This document shows positions 32,077 through 36,222 of a DNA stretch of 36,222 bases, piece by piece. Below the pieces are notes generated by a model. The model was given only the letters and a program-made list of their open reading frames with translations, did not search any database and was not told the origin of the DNA. The position numbers and the translations under genes are program-made. The DNA is taken from the NCBI GenBank assembly GCA_020346605.1, contig CP070784.1:970979-1007200 (forward strand), given 5' to 3'. Positions within the stretch are counted from its first letter, which is position 1; each line of letters begins with the position of its first letter. The stretch comes from Candidatus Bathyarchaeota archaeon. GTDB taxonomy: Archaea > Thermoproteota > Bathyarchaeia > TCS64.

Positions 32077-32826
32077 ATGTCGGAGATGGACCTGACTGAG
32101 GAGGTGCACCGGATGGCGCTGGAGGCCGGATTCACGGGGGTAGGGATCACCGCCCCGGAGAGGATGAGGGACCTGCCCCAAGGATGGGTCGCCGACGTGA
32201 AGGAGCTGCTCAGCCCAGAGGAGATCCTGCCCGGGGCGAAGTCGGTGGTCGTCCTGCTGTTCCACGCCTGGGACAGGTCCTTCTTCCTCCACATCGACCC
32301 CCCAGGATGGAAGGGGTACAGCTTCCACTCGGAGGACGAAGGGCTCGAGGGGTACTACATCGTCTACCAAGTGACGATGAGCAAGGCGTGGTCCATCGTG
32401 TCCCTACTCAGGGAGAAGGGGCACCGGGCGGTGCTGTCGACCTCGATCCCGATGAAGTCTGCCGCCGTCGCGTGCGGCCTGGGGTGCCACGGGAAGAGCA
32501 CGCTGCTGCTGCACCCGGAGGTCGGCCCCAGGCTGGGGCTGATGACGGTCGTGACCACCGCCCTGCTGGAGGTGGACGAGCCCTTCGAGGGGGACCTCTG
32601 CGGGGACTGCACGAGGTGCATCGACGCCTGCCCCACGGGGGCCCTGGAACCCTACAGCGTGGAGATCATGCGCTGCATGGCGTACGCGTCGGAGAACCCA
32701 GGGAGGGAGGACATCCCGGCAGACGTGAGGGAGCTGGAGAGGAAGCTCATCGCGCGCCCCACCGGTAACAGCTTCCTGGAGTGCACGATCTGCATGGACG
32801 CCTGCCCCGTAGGAAGAGTTTCGTAA
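32077..32826 (+). CDS. QueG-like (epoxyqueuosine reductase-related) 2x[4Fe-4S] protein
   Basis: The 249-residue protein has a nitroreductase-like N-terminal region and a double [4Fe-4S] tail: C-G-D-C-T-R-C-I-D-A-C-P followed, after an M-R-C segment, by C-T-I-C-M-D-A-C-P. This layout is shared by QueG and by reductive dehalogenase-like proteins. It is shorter than bacterial QueG (about 350) and lacks an evident cobalamin D-x-H-x-x-G motif, so the substrate is uncertain. Two starts are possible: ATG at 32077, or ATG at 32086, which sits 9 bases after GAGGGAG and is a better Shine-Dalgarno match. Confidence 0.82.
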   Translation: MSEMDLTEEVHRMALEAGFTGVGITAPERMRDLPQGWVADVKELLSPEEILPGAKSVVVLLFHAWDRSFFLHIDPPGWKGYSFHSEDEGLEGYYIVYQVTMSKAWSIVSLLREKGHRAVLSTSIPMKSAAVACGLGCHGKSTLLLHPEVGPRLGLMTVVTTALLEVDEPFEGDLCGDCTRCIDACPTGALEPYSVEIMRCMAYASENPGREDIPADVRELERKLIARPTGNSFLECTICMDACPVGRVS

Positions 32827-32906
32827 AACCTATGGAGTGTTTCTGCATCACAAGCTCGCTCAAGAATATTATGTTGAGTCCATCGAATGAATAACAATAA
32901 ATTGAT

Positions 32907-33530
32907 CTAGTTTTCGAGATGGGTCGTGCGGCAGAGATAGATCACCGAGCGATTGCCAAACAGGTCGTCCTCGTGGAGCCTTGTGACGCTCCCGGGCCTC
33001 GCAGGGAGGCTGCAGTAATCCATGTGCTCCGCCGGTGCCTTCATCCAGGCCATGATCAGGAAGGTGGAGGCGAAGCCGTGGGACACTATCACCGTGTCCA
33101 AGGCTCCCATCTCAAGGATGTCGGTAAGCGCCGCGCCGACCCTCTCCGCAACCTCTCTCCGGCTCTCGGCGCCAGCGTAGACCCGGTGGTCGAGCCTGTT
33201 CCCGTCCGATGGCTGGGGCTTGATCTGGTCTCTGAACCAGCTCTGCGGCTTCCCTTCGGCGTCCCCGTAGCTCATCTCCCTCAGCCTCGAGTCCGGCGTG
33301 GCAGGCCTCTGGAGGTGTCTGCCTATTATCTCCGCCGTCTCCGCGGCTCGCTTCAGGTCGGATGAGAAGAGCCGAACGTCGGTGGAGTCGACGGCTGATC
33401 TCAGGAATCGACCGGTCTTCTCCGCCTGTTCTCTCCCGAGGTCGGTCAGGGACGTGTCGTACCACCCGCCGACTCTCTCTTCGACGTGGTGGAGCGACTG
33501 GGCGTGGGTTACGACGTAGACGTTCCTCAT
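32907..33530 (-). CDS. Histidine phosphatase family protein (phosphoglycerate mutase-like)
   Basis: The 207-residue protein has the histidine phosphatase layout: the phosphohistidine near the N-terminus in V-V-T-H-A-Q-S, the G-W-Y-D-T-S-L-T segment, S-S-D-L-K-R-A-A-E-T-A, the acid-containing R-E-M-S-Y-G-D-A-E-G and the second His in V-S-H-G-F. The usual R-H-G motif is T-H-A here, so one of the phosphate-binding arginines is missing, which may alter substrate range. It is a single gene between two convergent or divergent neighbours, with an AT-rich element at 33554-33563 upstream. Confidence 0.85.
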   Translation of the reverse strand: MRNVYVVTHAQSLHHVEERVGGWYDTSLTDLGREQAEKTGRFLRSAVDSTDVRLFSSDLKRAAETAEIIGRHLQRPATPDSRLREMSYGDAEGKPQSWFRDQIKPQPSDGNRLDHRVYAGAESRREVAERVGAALTDILEMGALDTVIVSHGFASTFLIMAWMKAPAEHMDYCSLPARPGSVTRLHEDDLFGNRSVIYLCRTTHLEN

Positions 33531-33613
33531 GGGCTCTCGTCTGCTGGGAGCCTTGATAAATGTATGGCCATCGCGCGCAAAATGAGTTGAAGTGGAGCTT
33601 CCGGCGTCGACGA

Positions 33614-33997
33614 CTACTCCGGGGGCTCGTCGTACACGTGTCGGCGGGTGCCGGCGTTCAGCCCGTAGACGAAGACGAACTTCTCACCGCCGTCGTTCAG
33701 TATCCTGTGTTTGGCCGCCGCGGGTATGTAGATGGCTGTGCCCGGCGTAGCGTCTATCTCCTCGTCGTCCACTGTCACCTTCGCGCTGCCGCTGAGCACG
33801 TAGTAGAACTCGGCGTCCTCCGGGTGGTGGTGGAGGCCGAGTATCTTCCCGGGGTCTAGGCTACCAACCCCCACGCAGAGGTCGTTCGATCCTGTCTCGC
33901 TCCAGATCAGGCGCTTGTAGTTGAGCCAGTCCCTGGCGTCGTCGTTCCTCCTCCACGGGACGTCCTCGAATCTGATGGCCTTCCTCACGGCGCTCAT
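33614..33997 (-). CDS. Cupin-domain protein
   Basis: A small cupin barrel of about 127 residues. The first motif has the metal ligands in G-L-H-H-H-P-E-D-A-E-F (three His and one Glu), and the second ends P-A-A-A-K-H-R, adding the last His. Function is unknown; the metal site looks intact, so it could be an isomerase, dioxygenase or ligand-binding sensor. The ATG at 33997 is preferred to an upstream GTG at 34006. An AT-rich TTTAATATT lies about 35 bases upstream at 34032-34040. Confidence 0.88.
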   Translation of the reverse strand: MSAVRKAIRFEDVPWRRNDDARDWLNYKRLIWSETGSNDLCVGVGSLDPGKILGLHHHPEDAEFYYVLSGSAKVTVDDEEIDATPGTAIYIPAAAKHRILNDGGEKFVFVYGLNAGTRRHVYDEPPE

Positions 33998-34124
33998 AGT
34001 TCTCACTCAAATTGTGCTGTTTCGCGTTTGATTTAATATTTTCTTGCGCGCCCGGGGAGGGAAACTGTGGGATTCCGGTTCGAATAAGTTCGGCCACAGT
34101 TAGAGTCCGATGGCTAGGCGGCGA

Positions 34125-34301
34125 TCATCGGGCGCAGGCGCTGCATTTTCCCGAGCAGGTGGATCCGTAGACCATGCGGTTCTTTTGGTAGAGGTCCCTC
34201 CAGCAGTCCCTGCAGACCATTATCTTCCCCAGCTCCTTGTGAGCCGCCTCGAGGAGGCTGGTCTCCTCGCCGCCTTTAGAGCAGAGCGCGCACACGCCCA
34301 T
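34125..34301 (-). CDS. Small zinc-ribbon protein, 58 residues
   Basis: This short gene encodes M-G-V-C-A-L-C near its start and has seven cysteines: Cys4, Cys7, Cys30, Cys33, Cys49, Cys53 and Cys56, in C-x2-C ... C-x2-C ... C-x3-C-x2-C spacing. Two zinc sites, or one plus a regulatory thiol, are possible. ATG at 34301 follows GAGGGCTCACG, and TATTTAAG-like sequence (34339-34348) gives a promoter in the right place. I do not recognise the family. It may bind nucleic acid or act as a partner of the cupin gene 128 bases downstream on the same strand. Confidence 0.7.
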   Translation of the reverse strand: MGVCALCSKGGEETSLLEAAHKELGKIMVCRDCWRDLYQKNRMVYGSTCSGKCSACAR

Positions 34302-34713
34302 CGTGAGCCCTCACTGACGTTTAGACCTGGATTCGAGATTTATTTAAGGCGTGTGTATCAGCGAGGTCGGACGTGCCTTAACAAATTGACGCTTATGTGC
34401 ATCAGTGACGCTTTCTTCAATGGTAGAGATGAGTGAAGGTCATCGGGCATTTCTACAACTCAAGCTCGCCGGAGGCTTTTCGAGGAGCCTTCTCATCCTC
34501 AGGTGGACTCCCTCGGCGGCCTCGCCATCGACGGACTTCATCTTCAGAAGTCTCAGAAGACCGTTTCGAGGAGGGTGTCGAAGCGGGTTGTATTGTCCCC
34601 TGGTCGGGCGATGAGACTCGCGCGCGACCTCCTACTTCGAGAGATCTGGATGGCCTAACCACAGGAAGAACGCGGGAAAGAGAAAATTTACGTGTAAATC
34701 GTGCGTGCACTGT
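34302..34713. other. Gap without a convincing gene (412 bases)
   Basis: Apart from the TATA box of the small zinc gene, I see no credible coding frame. Open frames here (for example 34453-34710 on the minus strand) are low-complexity Ser/Arg/Pro-rich and lack a promoter. Two features stand out: an ATTTAC-GT-GTAAAT inverted repeat at 34686-34699 and a segment at 34570-34614 that shares two 11-base blocks with 35642-35686. Confidence 0.5.
34339..34348 (-). promoter_or_regulatory. TATA box of the small zinc-ribbon gene
   Basis: CTTAAATAAA on the minus strand lies 38 bases ahead of the ATG at 34301 and supports that this short frame is a real gene. Confidence 0.5.
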
Positions 34714-34932
34714 TTATTTCATTGAACGGGGCCTGTACCTAAAGCCTGTCAGGGCGAAGGCTATCCCCCCCATAAACAGGACCACGCCGATGAACAGCAG
34801 GCTCTGGGGACTCCCGAAGGGTAGGATGAGGGACAATGCGCTTGTGAAGAGCCAGACGACGATTAGTATGAGCCCCAGGACTATCAGCATGGCCCCCTGT
34901 AAGACCTGGCCCAGGTCTATCTTGACGGGCAA
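34714..34932 (-). CDS. Small two-helix membrane protein, uncharacterised
   Basis: The 72-residue product has two hydrophobic helices, about residues 12-38 and 45-64, joined by a Pro-Phe-Gly loop, with a basic C-terminal tail (R-Y-R-P-R-S-M-K) that would sit in the cytoplasm. The start is TTG at 34932, nine bases after the stop of the next gene upstream, so the two form a small operon. No family is recognised. Confidence 0.6.
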   Translation of the reverse strand: MPVKIDLGQVLQGAMLIVLGLILIVVWLFTSALSLILPFGSPQSLLFIGVVLFMGGIAFALTGFRYRPRSMK

Positions 34933-34941
34933 GCCCGGGTT

Positions 34942-35214
34942 CTACTCCTCGATGAATATCCTGACGTAGCTGTCCCTGGACTTGACCTCTAGGAGCTCCG
35001 ACTCGCCCTGGTCGATGGCCTCCCTCATGAGCTCATCGAGGTTGAAGTCGTCCCAGTCGACGTCCGTCCCCCAGACCTCCTCGCGGGCCTCCCTGGGCAT
35101 CATCCTCATCATGCGCGGGGCCCACTTTGCGAGGTAGGAGGGGATCGTCACCTCCACTTCGGGCTCGCCGGACGGAGTGCTCGACTCCCAGACCAAGATC
35201 TTTAACTTAGCCAT
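34942..35214 (-). CDS. Small acidic protein, uncharacterised (partner of the membrane protein)
   Basis: The 90-residue protein begins M-A-K-L-K-I-L-V-W-E and has an amphipathic Met-rich helix (W-A-P-R-M-M-R-M-M-P-R-E-A-R-E-E) followed by an acidic stretch and a terminal beta strand (Y-V-R-I-F-I-E-E). It loosely resembles SHOCT-like or membrane-stress accessory proteins, but this is only impression. The linked membrane protein gene downstream suggests a two-part membrane-associated module. Confidence 0.65.
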   Translation of the reverse strand: MAKLKILVWESSTPSGEPEVEVTIPSYLAKWAPRMMRMMPREAREEVWGTDVDWDDFNLDELMREAIDQGESELLEVKSRDSYVRIFIEE

Positions 35215-35719
35215 AGGTACACCAAGGTCCTAAATGAGTGCTCTTTTTTAATGGTTCCTCTTCACAGCCATGGAAAATGCTTGAGGCTCCGTGGTGGCGC
35301 GTGCGCGTCGCGTCAAGGTTCAATGTGCGCTCGCCAATCGGGCGTGTGTTAAAAGTTTTCACCTGTACGCGGGTAAGATGGATTATGGGATGATAGTATT
35401 GGACTTAAGTAATTTTTAGTATCGTGGGGGAGGGGATAGCGAGAGAGGTGAGGTCAATGAATGATATGCCTATCGCTGTGTGGATAGCCGTCGTCTTTTG
35501 ATGCGTGTTTCTGCCGCTCATCGTTCGGGCACGGCGTAAAAAACAATGAAAACAAGCTGATGTGTGCCTCGACTGAGTGCTACAACGCACGCATGCGCGG
35601 GTGATCTCGTCGGAGTGGCGGTCGTTGTGGGAGCCTGCCGGGGAGGGTGTCGGCGATAGTCTTCCTGACCCAAGATCGGGCGATGAAGCTGCAGTCCGTC
35701 ACAGAGGTAATCGCGCGCA
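35215..35719. other. Gap without a convincing gene (505 bases), with a TGA-interrupted micro-ORF
   Basis: No long credible frame is present on either strand. An ATG at 35457, preceded by GAGAGGTGAGGT, opens a 30-codon frame for a possible single-helix membrane peptide (M-N-D-M-P-I-A-V-W-I-A-V-V-F, TGA, then C-V-F-L-P-L-I-V-R-A-R-R-K-K-Q), interrupted by TGA at 35499-35501 and ending at 35549. The segment 35642-35686 shares two 11-base blocks with 34570-34614 at one fixed offset. No tRNA, rRNA or CRISPR repeat was seen. Confidence 0.45.
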
Positions 35720-36222
35720 TTATTGTTCTATTTTCGAACAAGCCTCATTTATGGCTGTTATCTCTGGACCTGTCAGGAGGGCATCCTTGAGTGACGGGTC
35801 GTTTAGTTTCGAGGCCGTTTCTTCTATGAGGGCCTTCGCTTCAGCATAGTGCTCCTTGGCCTCTCTGGGGTCCCCGTGCTCTAAGAGTAGATTGCCGAGG
35901 CTGTGGTGGATCTGCCACAACAGGGGCGGGTAGCCTACCTGCTGGCCAGCTTCGAGGGCATCCTGCATCGACTCGATTGCCCCCTCTGTGTTGCCCATCT
36001 TCCCCAGCACCTTGGCCCTCAACTTGAGGCTCTTCGTGAGGTGCTTCTTGGCGCCAGCTTTTCTGGATATCGCCACCGCTTCGTCAGCGAGTTCCAGCGC
36101 CTCTGCGTAGTCGCCCTCGGCGAGGGACACCCCCCCGAGGCCACAGCATATCTTGATCTCATAGCGCCACTGGGCGCACTGCTGATATCGGCTCGCTCCC
36201 TTCGCCTCCTGGAAATATTTCC
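35720..36222 (-). CDS. TPR-repeat protein, C-terminal part (5' end outside window)
   Basis: The frame is open on the minus strand to the window edge, so at least 166 residues belong to a longer protein. They show three to four tetratricopeptide repeats with the usual small-residue and aromatic pattern, for example L-A-E-G-D-Y-A-E-A-L-E-L-A-D-E-A and L-L-L-E-H-G-D-P-R-E-A-K-E-H-Y. The chain ends S-K-I-E-Q at a TAA. Such repeats mediate protein binding, and in this position they may follow a regulatory or kinase/cyclase-like domain that is not in view. Confidence 0.8.
   Translation of the reverse strand, partial: KYFQEAKGASRYQQCAQWRYEIKICCGLGGVSLAEGDYAEALELADEAVAISRKAGAKKHLTKSLKLRAKVLGKMGNTEGAIESMQDALEAGQQVGYPPLLWQIHHSLGNLLLEHGDPREAKEHYAEAKALIEETASKLNDPSLKDALLTGPEITAINEACSKIEQ

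Noticed and set aside
34686..34699. ATTTAC-GT-GTAAAT palindrome as an operator
   Set aside because: It lies downstream of the small membrane gene and far from any start, so a regulatory role is unsupported.
34453..34710. 85-residue open frame on the minus strand
   Set aside because: It is Ser/Arg/Pro-rich low complexity with no promoter, ribosome-binding site or family resemblance.
1..36222. CRISPR array, tRNA, rRNA or insertion sequence
   Set aside because: No regularly spaced repeats, cloverleaf-like segments, rRNA-like stretches or transposase genes were recognised by eye.

Overview
The window looks like a stretch of an archaeal chromosome, GC-rich in genes and AT-rich in promoters. The evidence is an Alba chromatin protein, a GPN-loop GTPase, an archaeal-type inositol-phosphate synthase, the archaeal HMG-CoA synthase / thiolase / DUF35 operon, a two-subunit 2-oxoacid:ferredoxin oxidoreductase, and TATA boxes 25-40 bases upstream of starts, many of them nearly leaderless. 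GTG and TTG starts are common. The lineage cannot be fixed from sequence alone; an uncultured anaerobic TACK- or Asgard-like archaeon is my guess. TAG, TGA and TAA all serve as ordinary stops.

Layout. 1-5.5 kb: the end of a glycosyltransferase, a CaiB-type CoA-transferase, a disrupted M81 (MlrC-type) gene, a UroD-fold methyltransferase with its corrinoid protein, and an Ogt DNA-repair methyltransferase. 5.5-8.9 kb: a phosphate-uptake block made of an NptA-like Na/Pi carrier, a 108-bp fragment of a DUF47/PhoU-like gene, a PiT permease and the intact DUF47 gene. 9-12.1 kb: two divergent ferredoxins and the oxidoreductase alpha and beta genes. 12.2-15 kb (minus strand): a CBS-HPF-like protein, a 2-hydroxyacid dehydrogenase and an Alba-HhH fusion. 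15.1-17.6 kb: a carboxyltransferase and an ornithine-cyclodeaminase-family enzyme. 17.7-23.2 kb: GPN GTPase, inositol-phosphate synthase, RimI-like acetyltransferase, GT2, pyruvyltransferase-like protein and a flippase-like membrane protein, which suggests polar lipid or surface-glycan synthesis. 23.6-28.3 kb: a Gfo/Idh/MocA oxidoreductase with a DUF362 protein, then the mevalonate-entry operon. 28.3-36.2 kb: a VapBC pair, an M28 peptidase, a CGNR regulator divergent from a QueG-like iron-sulfur protein, a histidine phosphatase, a cupin, small zinc and membrane proteins, and the C-terminal part of a TPR protein.

Most unusual points. The mevalonate-operon thiolase has Ser where the nucleophilic Cys should be and Asn where the GHP catalytic His should be. 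The M81 gene carries two in-frame TAG codons and one lost base. Both phosphate transporters share a palindrome and an identical TATA segment. A 96%-identical DUF47 fragment follows the first transporter. Alba is fused to helix-hairpin-helix motifs. The inositol-phosphate synthase needs a non-AUG start. One ferredoxin matches the Pyrococcus furiosus cysteine spacing but has Phe at the Asp ligand position.
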